A DNA stretch of 64,000 nucleotides from Paenibacillus plantarum. Lineage in GTDB: Bacteria; Bacillota; Bacilli; Paenibacillales; NBRC-103111. Location of the stretch: positions 86,742 through 150,741 of the forward strand of contig NZ_WHNY01000036.1 in the NCBI RefSeq assembly GCF_013141695.1, in the 5' to 3' direction. Position 1 is the stretch's first letter. Every line of letters begins with the position of its first letter. Below the pieces are notes generated by a model. That model ran no database searches and was not told where the DNA came from. It worked only from the letters and a program-made list of their open reading frames with translations. Positions 7,363 to 17,272 of the stretch are shown here, one piece after another. Both the position numbers and the translations under genes were made by a program.

Positions 7363-7887
7363 TCATCTGAGTTTCGTTTTTAAATGACATAGCTCTAAGA
7401 GCTTATCAAACCATCTGTGCAGGTAAGGAAGAATCATATGATCCACACCAAATTTCCCAGCATTCGCTCCAGCTGCAAAAATAATGAACCCGAGGAGAAC
7501 TAACCATGGATTCGAGCTAACCGTACCAGCAAACATATACATGAAGTTCATCAGTAAGCCGAAGAAAATCGCTGCCGTCGTCAACGCACCGAGCAGTAAC
7601 CCCACACCAACTAAGAGTTCACCCCAAGGAACTAGAACATTAAACCACCCTACATGCGGAAGTGCGACACTTTTCAAAAAAGCCACATAGTTCGCGTAAA
7701 CCAGATCCGTCGTTCCACTTTCAAGAACAGGTTTAGCAATGGCCCCTTTCAGATAACCTGCAGCGTCGAAAGCTTTGTCACCGGTGATTTTGTGCCATCC
7801 AGCGATCATCCATTCCCAACCGACATACAAACGAATGATTGTCAAAAGTATTGCAGCGTAATGATTTTCTCTTACCCATTTCATCAT
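7363..7887 (-). CDS. DoxX-family membrane protein
   Basis: About 174 residues with four membrane helices and the DoxX-like features RLYVGWEWMIAGWHKI near the N-terminus, GELLVGVGLLLG in the third helix, and LLMNFMYMFAGTVS. The family includes thiosulfate:quinone oxidoreductase subunits and proteins linked to redox balance; the exact substrate here is unknown. ATG 7887 is chosen because GGAG lies nine bases upstream; a longer open frame to 8073 would run through the promoter. A perfect FNR box and consensus -10 precede it, so it is probably induced at low oxygen. It is monocistronic, with a terminator. Confidence 0.83.
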   Translation of the reverse strand: MMKWVRENHYAAILLTIIRLYVGWEWMIAGWHKITGDKAFDAAGYLKGAIAKPVLESGTTDLVYANYVAFLKSVALPHVGWFNVLVPWGELLVGVGLLLGALTTAAIFFGLLMNFMYMFAGTVSSNPWLVLLGFIIFAAGANAGKFGVDHMILPYLHRWFDKLLELCHLKTKLR

Positions 7888-7917
7888 TTCAACCATCTCC
7901 TTCGTCCTTATGATTTC

Positions 7918-7960
7918 ATTATAGGTCGAAGGAAAGTCCGTGTATGTGAGATAAGTCACT
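7918..7960 (-). promoter_or_regulatory. FNR-dependent promoter of the DoxX gene (predicted)
   Basis: TGTGA-GATAAG-TCACT (7945-7960) is a perfect consensus box readable as given on the plus strand. A perfect minus-strand TATAAT lies at 7918-7923, exactly 32 bp centre to centre, the -41.5 class II geometry. This is the best FNR promoter in the window. Confidence 0.8.
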
Positions 7961-7966
7961 CTGATA

Positions 7967-8902
7967 TTATTTTTCTTGACTACCTGATACCTCGATAGGT
8001 TCGATGTGAATATGTACATACGATATGTTATGAAGTTCATGAATGCGATTTTCAATATGCTCGGTAATGTCATGGCTTTCGCTTACGTTAAGCTCATGAT
8101 CTACACCAATGGTTACATCGACCAGTTTATTGTTTCCATGAATACGGGCTTTAATATCAATGACCTTCTCCACCCCGGGGACGTCACGAATGGTTTGTTT
8201 AATGGTTTGAAGTTCAGCATCATCAAACCCATCCGTAAGCGCATGAGTTGAATCTCGGAAAATATCCCACGCTGTTTTACAAATAATGACCCCAACTAGT
8301 AATGCTGTTAATGTGTCAAGCCACGGTAAACCAAATTGAGCACCAACAATACCGATAAAAGCACCTACACTGACAAACGCATCCGATCGATTATCTTGTG
8401 CTGCTGCCATCATGGCATTGCTGTTGATTCTCCTTGCAAGTCGAATATTGTATACATAGACAACGTACATAACAATCGCACAAAAAACAGCCGTCCATGC
8501 GGCAACCATATCGGGAGACTCGATATTTGGAGACCGAAACTTAATAAATGCTTGGTAGAGAACCTGAATGCCTACCGCAAACATAATGAAAGAGGCGATT
8601 AAAGCGGCTACCGTTTCAGCTCGATAATGACCGTATCTGTGGTCTTTATCAGGTGGCTTTCGTGATATTCTTAGCCCGACTAGAACAGCAATTGAAGCGA
8701 TAATGTCTGTAGCATTATTTAAACCATCCGCGGACAGCGCTTCGGAATTGGTTAAGTGCCCTATGGTTAATTTTAAAGCTGATAAGCATATATACGTAAT
8801 AATACTTAACCAGGCACCTTTTTCACCTTGCTTGATGTCATCATACAAATTTTCTATTGTTCCCACCTCACGATCCATGTCGAAGACAATCATACTCGAC
8901 AT
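7967..8902 (-). CDS. Cation diffusion facilitator efflux transporter
   Basis: A metal/proton antiporter of up to 311 residues with about six membrane helices and a C-terminal cytosolic domain. The metal-binding HxxxD-type residues are visible in LSADGLNNATD near residue 60 and in the AQDNRSDAFVSVG segment in helix V. The C-terminal part (VDVTIGVDHELNVSESHDI) is the ferredoxin-like dimer domain. It exports divalent cations such as zinc, cobalt, iron or manganese. The start is uncertain: 8902 and 8878 lack a good ribosome site, and a TTG further in (giving LYDDIKQGEKGAW) is downstream of GAGGTGG. The gene is not clearly in an operon with its neighbours. Confidence 0.9.
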   Translation of the reverse strand: MSSMIVFDMDREVGTIENLYDDIKQGEKGAWLSIITYICLSALKLTIGHLTNSEALSADGLNNATDIIASIAVLVGLRISRKPPDKDHRYGHYRAETVAALIASFIMFAVGIQVLYQAFIKFRSPNIESPDMVAAWTAVFCAIVMYVVYVYNIRLARRINSNAMMAAAQDNRSDAFVSVGAFIGIVGAQFGLPWLDTLTALLVGVIICKTAWDIFRDSTHALTDGFDDAELQTIKQTIRDVPGVEKVIDIKARIHGNNKLVDVTIGVDHELNVSESHDITEHIENRIHELHNISYVHIHIEPIEVSGSQEK

Positions 8903-9131
8903 AACACGAGTGGGTCTAGAGAAACAGTGTTGTCCACTTCCTTAATTTTAGGATCGAATCAACTAATTTGCATAAGGTGAAAAGTATAGCACTTCAAAAT
9001 CGGCGACCGGAGGATTATTAAAGGCGATATCGTAGAGATGCCATCCTTATACGAAAAGAGCAGGATAATTGCATTGTGCGGAGAATAAAAATGAGAGGCA
9101 TCTGAACCATGAGTGAAATGGAGGAATTTCA

Positions 9132-9263
9132 ATGGATGATGGTGAGCTGGAAACCTTCGTGAATGACACGATCATTGCGACTGGTTTGGATATTGACGAT
9201 GATGAGGACGACTTGGAGCATCATGAATCTTTTAACCGTGGAACGCGTCATGTTTTTAGATAA
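9132..9263 (+). CDS. Small acidic protein of 43 residues
   Basis: ATG 9132 lies about eight bases after a perfect GGAGG, and the frame runs 43 codons to TAA. The product is very acidic, with an Asp/Glu-rich core (GLDIDDDEDDLEHHE) and a short basic tail (RGTRHVFR). No family was recognised. It sits about 100 bp before the TerB-like gene on the same strand. The strong ribosome site supports it being translated; conservation would decide. Confidence 0.55.
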   Translation: MDDGELETFVNDTIIATGLDIDDDEDDLEHHESFNRGTRHVFR

Positions 9264-9360
9264 TTAGTTATGTCGATTGATTTCTACATAATTTGCTAAA
9301 TTTATAAATTGTATCTAAAATAAAGGAAGCGTGCAAATTATTATAATGGAGGCTTCCTAT

Positions 9361-9810
9361 ATGAGTATTGGATTCAAATCGTGGTTGCAAAATTCAAAAC
9401 AAGGCTTAACCGAACAGGTCAAAAAATTCAAGAACAAAGACTTTATGGATGCCGTAGTTGCCGGCTGTGCGGTTGTAGCAGCAGCTGACGGATCCATTGA
9501 TGCTAATGAAAAGCAAAAAATGGCTGGATACATGAGCCGCAGTGAAGAACTAAAAGTGTTTGATATGAGCGATGTAATTGCTCGATTCAATCACTATGTT
9601 GGAAACCTTGAGTTCGATGCCATGATTGGCAAACAAGAAGCACTAAAGTCAATTGCCAAATTTAGTGGTAAGCCTGAGATGGGACGAGTCATCGTTGGTG
9701 TATGTAGTGCAATCGGAGCTGCAGATGGCGATTTCGATGATAAAGAGAAAGCCGCGGTTCGTGACATATGCAATTCGCTTGGATTAAATCCTAGTGAATT
9801 CAGCTTGTAA
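9361..9810 (+). CDS. TerB-like (tellurite resistance family) protein
   Basis: A 149-residue soluble protein with two similar halves, each bearing an acidic helix-loop pattern: AAADGSIDANEKQKM and AADGDFDDKEKAAV. This is the TerB signature, an all-helical metal-associated fold. The family is tied to stress responses and membrane-associated ter complexes; its biochemical role is not settled. ATG 9361 follows GGAGG by nine bases; an upstream frame extension to 9331 has no such site. No other ter genes are nearby, so it stands alone apart from a possible small acidic partner upstream. Confidence 0.85.
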   Translation: MSIGFKSWLQNSKQGLTEQVKKFKNKDFMDAVVAGCAVVAAADGSIDANEKQKMAGYMSRSEELKVFDMSDVIARFNHYVGNLEFDAMIGKQEALKSIAKFSGKPEMGRVIVGVCSAIGAADGDFDDKEKAAVRDICNSLGLNPSEFSL

Positions 9811-9864
9811 GTAATAAAGAAAGAGCTCTTAGCCAATTAAGGGGCTTAAGATGTTTTTTAAAGA

Positions 9865-9897
9865 AGCCAGCAAACCCTTGGGTTTGCTGGCTTTTTG
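9865..9897 (+). terminator. Strong rho-independent terminator after the TerB-like gene
   Basis: Perfect 13-bp arms (AGCCAGCAAACCC and its complement, 9865-9877 and 9880-9892) are followed by TTTTT. Read on the minus strand the hairpin is followed by a T/A-rich run as well, so it probably also ends the long operon that stops at 9967. Confidence 0.9.
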
Positions 9898-9966
9898 GTG
9901 AAAACCTGGGAGTGTGGCACAGATGACAAAATAGTCCATGTTGCCAAATTGGAATACCTAGACAAC

Positions 9967-12900
9967 TTACTTCCAAGTTACTGACGTGAGCCTTACCACG
10001 GTTTCCGAACTCCCCTCTGCCACTACCCGGAGATGAATCTCTCCTAGTCCACTACCAGAACGAGCAGCGAATGAAACCATTTGAGCCGTACCTTCAACGA
10101 CTGTGGCTCCGCCTATGACAGAAGCGCCTTGAACAAGTATCGTATAGTCACCAGGCTCTTCAAAACCTAATTTAAGCTGTAGTTCATTCGTTTGAGGGGT
10201 TACAGACTTCACTTCCGCCGCAGCACTGACACGAATTTCTTTAGCACCAATAGTTGTTTTTACGGTCTGCGGGCTTGTTTTCGAACCAAGCAGCTTACCA
10301 AGCAGTTCAGCGCCTTGGTAATTGGGATATAAATAATCGGACGTCTCCCATTTCAACAGGCTGGTCGCATCATATAAATGGCGAGGATACTCAGCATCGG
10401 CTGCCGTTGTCTGGCGTGAGCCGCTGACGGATAGCCCCAGGCTGATTTTGTGATAATCAACCCCGCCATTTTGCATATAGCTGTTCCAGCTTCCCTGTTG
10501 CTTCATCGCTGCCTCCAACTCTAGCAGCGCAATCCCATAGTCGTGTCCCGACCACTGGACAGGACGGCCGAACCAAGTACCCGGCAGCGGCTTACCGTCG
10601 CTGCGATAAATCGACTGCCCGAAAGCGGCAAGAGCACCATAGCGCATAAACGTATGGCTGCCAAACTCCCCGCCTTCTCCGTTGTTTTTGCTGATACCGT
10701 AGCTGCCGTCATCCCATACATATACGAATGGTAATCCGCGATCGGCCCATTGTCTAGCGTACTCCAAGTATGCAGCAAGCCCTGTGATTTGATAGGCCTC
10801 AACGTTAGCGCGGACAGCGAAAGCAGCCGTTTCCAGCTCCGGAATCATGTTCCGCAGCTCCCAAGATTGTGAACCTCGTGGCAAGGTGAAGCTCGCGTTG
10901 ATGTAATCAATCGCTGCCTTACCATATACCGAAGCATTGACATTGCCAGTCATCCGGGCTTGGCGCAGCATTTTGAAAGCAAACTCTGCGTTTGAGCCTG
11001 GCGTCACTTCATTCGGTGCACCCATATAGGCGCTGACGGGAAATCCTTTTTTCTGGATATAGGTCTGATAATCCCAATATACGCCTGCTGTAACGCTAGA
11101 GGGATTTACAAGTGTAGCCGAAGCGACTAATGAATCAACGTTAATGGTTTGAAGTGCTTCCATCGTCTTAGCAGCGATACCATCCAAATAATACGGCAAA
11201 ATATAGCCATATGTGGAATAATTCGTGCCGATTTGATTCTTTGCGGTTTGTACACGCTGCTCCGCCAGTGCCCTCCTCGTGGCATCACCATAAGGGCCAA
11301 GCACCGCGTATGGCATGACAAAAGCAGACGTAATGATAGGTGTGGCGGCCGGACCGATCCGGTTCATCCATTGATTCTGCTCAGGCAGCCATAAATTCTC
11401 AAAGCTGCCAAGCAGGGCTTTGCTTTCTTTCTGCATCGTGCCGCTTGCGTACGCAAGAGGTTCAGGTAGCCCATATGTCCTGATCCATCGCCCCACTGTC
11501 GAAGAAATTTCCGTATCATGCGACACGAACAACCTTGATTGCAGCGATATAGGTTGCGTTGCTGGCAGGGAGTACGGCTGACGCACTGGATTTTCGTTAT
11601 TGGCATTAGCCGTCACTTGCTCGTAATAGGCAGGTATCCCCGTGGCAATTGTGGCATTTTCGTTAACCCCGTTAAGAACAGACGGGATGAATAAGCTTAG
11701 CTTCGCAGATACCGTGTCTTCCCCTCGTTCCAAACGGTTAGGCAGTGCGAAAAATGCTGCAGGCTGATCGTGTACACCATCCCATGACTGCCGAGCATCC
11801 CACATCAGCCCGAATGAAATGCCTCCTTTGCGCAGCGCCATCAGTGGGACGGTAATTTTACGCGGATGAGGCACATAACGGAACGCATCTGACGAATTCA
11901 ACACCGCTTGTGTATCCGAAGAACGGTTGTTCAGATTGTGGTCGTCAAGCCATTCCAGGCCAGGGAACAAAGCTTCATTCACGTAATCCCCTGTGGTTGA
12001 CGAGGTCGAGGTGATCACCTTCTGCTGCGGATCCACAGATGCAATTCCCGCTTCCCCCAGCAATAACGTGGGACCGACGATGGCAGCAATTTGCCGCAGA
12101 GAGTTAGCTTGCAAGGTGTGAGAGAACTGAAAGTCTCCATACACATCTGATGTAATGGTTACGTTGCCGCTCCATGCCGCTCCTTCAGGATCGGTGAATG
12201 ACACCACGAAGTTGCCAGGCGACTCTGGGTCCGGTGCTGGTGCATAAAGCTCTCGGACGGCCAACTGATCACCGTAAACGATTTGCTGCACGCTGCCAAG
12301 CGAAGGCAGTACGGCCATGCGTACCCAAGCTCCTGCACGTTTCGCTTCCAACCAGCCGAAACCATAACCGTCAAGCCCTGTCGAAGCTGGCGACGGAAAT
12401 ACGAGCCTTTTGTCTGCGTCGCCGAGGATGAGATCATCCGGCTGCCCGCTCTCCGGAAGCGAGTTCGCCACGCTGAACAATCTCGCCGTGTCCCTGGTTG
12501 TAGGGAGACCGCTGCCCGTCACTGTCAGCCCTATGCCTCCGGCGCCTGTGCCTGTAACCGTCACGTCATAGACAAGTTGAAGCGTTTGCCCGGAAGCCAG
12601 CGTCGTCCCCGGTGCCGGGGATACCCTCGTCACCTCCACGAAGTCAGGGGCATCCAGATGGATGGAGATCCCAGATGCGTCAGCACCGATATTTTCAAGC
12701 ATCGCCTCTACCTGAAAATGGTCGCCTGGTGATACAATCTCGTGCGGAGAAGACTGAAACTTCGTCAGTCGGATTTCAGCTGGAAGATCCTGCTTGCGCA
12801 GCAGCGAGATCTCCTTCACAACAATTTCAATGCCATTCTTCATGCTTGGATATGTGGCCATTGGGTCAATACGCAGCTTTGTAATGTTTCCTGTCCAACC

Positions 12901-15006
12901 AGGATTGTTACCCATATCGATAATATAACGCTGAAACTCAGGCGTCTCAGCCGCCGTATTTCGGAACGCCACTTTACGTGATTCGCTCAGTTTATTCGTA
13001 TCTGCTCCCGCATCCGTGGCAAAATAAATGGCGGCATTCGCCGTATGGTTCGTCTTCATCCATACACTGACGTATCGATAAGCCGATGGTATCGGCTGCA
13101 GGCCAGCATCATGCGTATCCAAATAAAAATTGGGATTGGATGTCGTGGACTGAATCGGCTCCGATGTCGTGAACAGATGCACGCCGTTCACATCGCGGTA
13201 CACATTATCGGTAACAATATGATTGGCGTAGACGCCCTTATCCGAATTCACGTCCCAGCCAAGAAGGTTGCTCCATGGAGCCGAGTTTTTGCCATACAGC
13301 TCATCTTGCTCCTCCGCATGGAGAACCGTGTTGCTTGTAAAATCCCAAGACGTAACCAGTCCGCTGTTCAAAGCGACTTTGGTATAAGTAGCTGAACGAA
13401 TCACAGTTCCGGCTACACCACCTCTGACCGCCAGTGCTTGCATATAGACGGAATCTGTTACCGTAATAGTAGCTGCAGCACCGCTGACCATCATCCCGTT
13501 GGCAGCCGTATTGGTCGCCGCATTGTATTGTGGAGTCGTTCCATTTACCGTATATATAATCGCATCGGCATAGCTGGATGCGAGTGAAACCGGGAGACTG
13601 TCATAAAATACTTGGGAGGCAGACATCGTAACAGGATTCGCGCCAGCCACATACGTCTCTTGCTTGCTCGCTTTGATCTGACCGTCCTGAATGGCTACGG
13701 CTTTCAGCGTGGCTGTATGGTCGAGCGTCAGCGATCCGTTAAAGATTGTATCGCCAGTCACTTCCGTCCCATGGGTTACATCCGGTTCAGAGCCATCGAG
13801 TGTGTATCGGATTGCATCTGCGCCAATGACCGAGTAATCGATCGATTTGGACGCTCCATAAAACGTTTCACCCGCTGACAGCGATAGCTGCGTCTGTAAC
13901 GGATTGCCTACATGAACTGTTGCACCTTGGTACATGGTCAACTCGGTATCGACAAGTGTACGATCACTTGTGTAAACCGGCAGCAGCTCGACGCTGTAAT
14001 CTTTGCCGGCAGTCAAACCGCCAATCCGTGCATAGCTGCCGCGTTCTGCGTTATAAACACTGAGCTGCGCAGCGGTTCCATCCGTTACATTGCGGTAGCG
14101 AATATTAAATTTGGAAACGCTCTCATTCAGTTCCGGAATAAAGATATAAAAGCCGTTTGTATCACCCGCAAGTCTGACTTGATCCCGATCTGATACTGGA
14201 AGAAGCCGATTAAAGACGAAATTATCCATACGAAATCCGGTAGCAGCGTTCGCAAACACGCCGACGAAGCCTTCGCCTAGCACCGAACTGCGTGTCACAT
14301 CGATAATCGGCAAAGTGGCATTATTCACATAGGCGCGAATTCGATTCCCCTCAGCCGATAACTTCATCCGGAATGTCCCCCACGGCAATGTATCCCGGTT
14401 TAATGCTGGCATCCCGTACTCCTTCAAGCCTCTGTATTTGTTCCCATCCGTATTCGCAATTGAAGTCGAGCCTTCGAACAAATTCATCTTGGCATCAAAG
14501 GTGATATGCGCTTTGAGCTGAGCATCCCAGCCATCGCTCCAGCCATTCTTCTGGAATTGAACACCAAGCTGACGGTTTAACTCGCGCTGAGTCACCGTCA
14601 TATCGAATGAAGCTTCAAAGTCACTGTATTTATGCTCAGGGGCACTCGTGAAGCCATAGTCAAACACGCCCACTGTCGAAGCAGTAACAGGACCGACTGC
14701 CAACTCTCCCCCTGATAAGGCTACATTCGCCGTGTCCCCGGCAAATTTGAACGCATTACGTACACCATCGTTATAGGTTCCGTTCGACATCGTGCCGCTG
14801 TTGAAATCTAGCGCATACGTGGTTCCATCGCGAATAATAGGAGCACGAGGGGGCGTATCTGCCCATGCAGCAGGGGTTGGGACTCCAATGGCTACAAGAC
14901 TCGACCAGAACATAGAACAGATGGCCGTAAGGGCGATACCTCTTTTCGCGGACCGAGAGAACGTAAACATGCGAGCATTGGGTTTGCTTATTCGTTTATT
15001 CTTCAT
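9967..15006 (-). CDS. Giant secreted multidomain carbohydrate-active protein candidate (DUF5695-like)
   Basis: A 1679-residue exported protein. A basic N-terminus and hydrophobic signal segment (about residues 20-50, ending AAWA) are followed by a lectin/laminin-like beta-sandwich (~60-270), a chitobiase-type C-terminal domain repeat (YTLDGSEPDVTHGTEV, ~400) and a second similar copy (YTVNGTTPQYNAAT, ~490). Next come another sandwich (~560-740), a CARDB-like adhesion domain (~750-850) and a long C-terminal catalytic-looking region (~870-1600) with helical-toroid character and SHDTEISSTVGRWIRTYG. The last region resembles proteins labelled DUF5695, from memory only. ATG 15006 follows AAGGAG by ten bases. 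It is the last gene of the importer operon, so it probably cleaves or binds the polymer whose products are imported. Confidence 0.75.
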   Translation of the reverse strand: MKNKRISKPNARMFTFSRSAKRGIALTAICSMFWSSLVAIGVPTPAAWADTPPRAPIIRDGTTYALDFNSGTMSNGTYNDGVRNAFKFAGDTANVALSGGELAVGPVTASTVGVFDYGFTSAPEHKYSDFEASFDMTVTQRELNRQLGVQFQKNGWSDGWDAQLKAHITFDAKMNLFEGSTSIANTDGNKYRGLKEYGMPALNRDTLPWGTFRMKLSAEGNRIRAYVNNATLPIIDVTRSSVLGEGFVGVFANAATGFRMDNFVFNRLLPVSDRDQVRLAGDTNGFYIFIPELNESVSKFNIRYRNVTDGTAAQLSVYNAERGSYARIGGLTAGKDYSVELLPVYTSDRTLVDTELTMYQGATVHVGNPLQTQLSLSAGETFYGASKSIDYSVIGADAIRYTLDGSEPDVTHGTEVTGDTIFNGSLTLDHTATLKAVAIQDGQIKASKQETYVAGANPVTMSASQVFYDSLPVSLASSYADAIIYTVNGTTPQYNAATNTAANGMMVSGAAATITVTDSVYMQALAVRGGVAGTVIRSATYTKVALNSGLVTSWDFTSNTVLHAEEQDELYGKNSAPWSNLLGWDVNSDKGVYANHIVTDNVYRDVNGVHLFTTSEPIQSTTSNPNFYLDTHDAGLQPIPSAYRYVSVWMKTNHTANAAIYFATDAGADTNKLSESRKVAFRNTAAETPEFQRYIIDMGNNPGWTGNITKLRIDPMATYPSMKNGIEIVVKEISLLRKQDLPAEIRLTKFQSSPHEIVSPGDHFQVEAMLENIGADASGISIHLDAPDFVEVTRVSPAPGTTLASGQTLQLVYDVTVTGTGAGGIGLTVTGSGLPTTRDTARLFSVANSLPESGQPDDLILGDADKRLVFPSPASTGLDGYGFGWLEAKRAGAWVRMAVLPSLGSVQQIVYGDQLAVRELYAPAPDPESPGNFVVSFTDPEGAAWSGNVTITSDVYGDFQFSHTLQANSLRQIAAIVGPTLLLGEAGIASVDPQQKVITSTSSTTGDYVNEALFPGLEWLDDHNLNNRSSDTQAVLNSSDAFRYVPHPRKITVPLMALRKGGISFGLMWDARQSWDGVHDQPAAFFALPNRLERGEDTVSAKLSLFIPSVLNGVNENATIATGIPAYYEQVTANANNENPVRQPYSLPATQPISLQSRLFVSHDTEISSTVGRWIRTYGLPEPLAYASGTMQKESKALLGSFENLWLPEQNQWMNRIGPAATPIITSAFVMPYAVLGPYGDATRRALAEQRVQTAKNQIGTNYSTYGYILPYYLDGIAAKTMEALQTINVDSLVASATLVNPSSVTAGVYWDYQTYIQKKGFPVSAYMGAPNEVTPGSNAEFAFKMLRQARMTGNVNASVYGKAAIDYINASFTLPRGSQSWELRNMIPELETAAFAVRANVEAYQITGLAAYLEYARQWADRGLPFVYVWDDGSYGISKNNGEGGEFGSHTFMRYGALAAFGQSIYRSDGKPLPGTWFGRPVQWSGHDYGIALLELEAAMKQQGSWNSYMQNGGVDYHKISLGLSVSGSRQTTAADAEYPRHLYDATSLLKWETSDYLYPNYQGAELLGKLLGSKTSPQTVKTTIGAKEIRVSAAAEVKSVTPQTNELQLKLGFEEPGDYTILVQGASVIGGATVVEGTAQMVSFAARSGSGLGEIHLRVVAEGSSETVVRLTSVTWK

Positions 15007-15013
15007 TATTGGA

Positions 15014-17272
15014 TCACTCCTTTTTCCTTTGCAAATCACGGTATTGTCCAGGTGTCATTCCTTCCTGCTTGCGAAAATAGCGAATAAAATTTTGTGGATT
15101 CGTATAGTGCAGTTTTTCAGCAATGTCAGTGATTTTCAACTCTGTATCGGTTAGCATCTCTTTGGCCTGCTTAAGCCGATAATTAGATAAATACTCGCTG
15201 AAGTTAACGCCGACCTCCTTGCGGAATACGCCACGGATATAGTCGGGATGATAGCCAAGCCTTGCAGCACAGTCGTCGAGTGATAGCTCGGTTCCCGCTT
15301 CATTGTGAATAATGGCAAGCATTTGATCGGAAATACGCGCATATTGCTTTTTACGCAGTCCTTCCAAACGGGTTATAAGGGGGTGGATCAGCGTTTGCCC
15401 AAACCACTGCTCCACCTCTCTTACTGTCTTCAACTTGTATAGCTCGTCAATCAGCGATTTCTCGCCCTCAAATACAGCCTCTTTCTCGTCGCCCAACGTC
15501 TGTTTCAGACGTACAAGCGCAAGCAGCAACGACGTTAGTGTCACGAAATATTCACGATGGCTGACCTTTTCTTGGAAAACGCTATGCAAATACGCGGACA
15601 ACCGCTCATTGGCCAGTTCCTCATCGGCCAGCTTTACGGCATCGAGCAGCTCCCGTTCCAGCGTCACGGGAAAGCGAAGTTGTGTTCCCTCCGGCTCAGC
15701 ATCTTCAATATAAATAACGGAGCCCGGCTCCATACGAATTGCATATTTCAGCGCTTCGTTGGCATCCTCATAGGCAGACCGGGCTTCGTTAATCGTCCCA
15801 TAAAACCGGCTGACTCCCAAGGTAATGCTCAGCTCCAGAAACTGCGCTACCTTCTGCTTCATTTCAGCACACAGATCGTTGACGATCTGCTTATAACGGT
15901 CTTCCTCACCTGCTGCACACCCAATCAGCATGACCTGCTTACGGTGCATGACGACAGGCTTCAATCTCCGCTGCAGCGGTATAAGCTCCTCCGCCATATT
16001 ATTAATGGAGAATAGCAGTAAATCCTCATCTATCTCTTCATAGCGTGTATCGCGCAACGCATCAATTTGCACGGCGATGACGCACACTTGCGTCCACTTC
16101 CGCTCCCACTTGAAAGCAGTAAGCTTCTCGCTGATTTCACGCTGTGCCAACTCACCTTCGTAAAGCTTGATCATAAACAGCTCTTCCAATTGGACCCGCT
16201 GCCGCTCAACGATATTTTTCAAATTGCTTTGTACACCCAGCATATTCTTCACCTGGCTGCCAATATAGCCAATTTCGTCGGAACTGCCATTTGGCTTAAG
16301 CTCCGGCTCAGCCTGTAAATCGCGGTAAAGCCGGTTGATCGGACGGTACATACGGCTCGCCCCAAGCCAAGACAAAGCTAACGTTATGACTAAAATAATG
16401 AAACAAATGGTGTAGGTATACCATTCAATGGCCTTGGAATCTCGTGTGATCAGATCGACAGATGCAATAGATACATAAGCCCATCCCGTATAGGCGGATT
16501 TCCGATAGACCACTGCAGCATGATTATTACCAGTCGTACGGAAACTTCCAACCGGTTCCTTGCTAGTACGCACAGTCTGCAACGCTTCCTCGTACCCGGC
16601 TGCCTGCGAAATCGCAGAGGGATCGCTATGAGCAAGCAACCCACCTGTTTCACTGACGATCATTGCCTCGCCAAGCTCATTGCTGCCCGCTAGCAAGCGA
16701 GCAAGCTCCGCGCTCCGAAATTTGACAATGAGCAACCCCGACGGGTTCAGCGAATGTAAAGGCAGCTTTTTCACCAAATGTACTTGATCGCCAGACACCG
16801 AAGGTGCCCAGAATGTGGATTTGTTATCCCGCTTATATCGCTCAATCAGATCGGCATTGCGATAATTTGACAACGGCAATACCTCTGTATTGTTATCGAG
16901 CACCCACCCCTGATTGAAGCTGGCAAGCACGATATCATCGATCCCTAGCTCGAAGCTTTGCAACTGATGCAGCCCCTGAAGCAAGCCGTTAACCGTTTCG
17001 AACTGTTCCGGTGCCAGCTTCATATTGATCGCACTGACGACCAGTGCTGAATTAATGAAATGAGTGGCTGACGTGTCAGCCGCCCGGAGAATCTGCTCTA
17101 CCCGTTGCTGTGTTTGCTGCAAATTCAGTTGGTTTCCTTTCGCCACTTTATCCTCGATCATAGCAGACGACTTATTGTACGACAGTACACCAAGCAAGAG
17201 GACAGGCAGAGTACCCAAAGCCAAACTGAATAAGAACAGCTTTATTAAGAAACGGGGTGAGCGGATTTTCAT
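15014..17272 (-). CDS. Membrane-bound AraC-family sensor-regulator
   Basis: A 752-residue one-component regulator. Two membrane helices (about residues 10-32 and 285-310) bracket an extracellular Cache-like sensor domain; a HAMP-like linker and a degenerate middle domain follow, ending in a double AraC helix-turn-helix (about 650-752, with LSLDDCAARLGYHPDYIRGVFRKE split over the first motif). Such proteins sense an extracellular sugar or signal and switch on the adjacent importer and hydrolase genes. ATG 17272 follows GGAGG. It lies between the binding lipoprotein gene and the giant secreted protein gene in one direction, suggesting autoregulation within the operon. Confidence 0.9.
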   Translation of the reverse strand: MKIRSPRFLIKLFLFSLALGTLPVLLLGVLSYNKSSAMIEDKVAKGNQLNLQQTQQRVEQILRAADTSATHFINSALVVSAINMKLAPEQFETVNGLLQGLHQLQSFELGIDDIVLASFNQGWVLDNNTEVLPLSNYRNADLIERYKRDNKSTFWAPSVSGDQVHLVKKLPLHSLNPSGLLIVKFRSAELARLLAGSNELGEAMIVSETGGLLAHSDPSAISQAAGYEEALQTVRTSKEPVGSFRTTGNNHAAVVYRKSAYTGWAYVSIASVDLITRDSKAIEWYTYTICFIILVITLALSWLGASRMYRPINRLYRDLQAEPELKPNGSSDEIGYIGSQVKNMLGVQSNLKNIVERQRVQLEELFMIKLYEGELAQREISEKLTAFKWERKWTQVCVIAVQIDALRDTRYEEIDEDLLLFSINNMAEELIPLQRRLKPVVMHRKQVMLIGCAAGEEDRYKQIVNDLCAEMKQKVAQFLELSITLGVSRFYGTINEARSAYEDANEALKYAIRMEPGSVIYIEDAEPEGTQLRFPVTLERELLDAVKLADEELANERLSAYLHSVFQEKVSHREYFVTLTSLLLALVRLKQTLGDEKEAVFEGEKSLIDELYKLKTVREVEQWFGQTLIHPLITRLEGLRKKQYARISDQMLAIIHNEAGTELSLDDCAARLGYHPDYIRGVFRKEVGVNFSEYLSNYRLKQAKEMLTDTELKITDIAEKLHYTNPQNFIRYFRKQEGMTPGQYRDLQRKKE

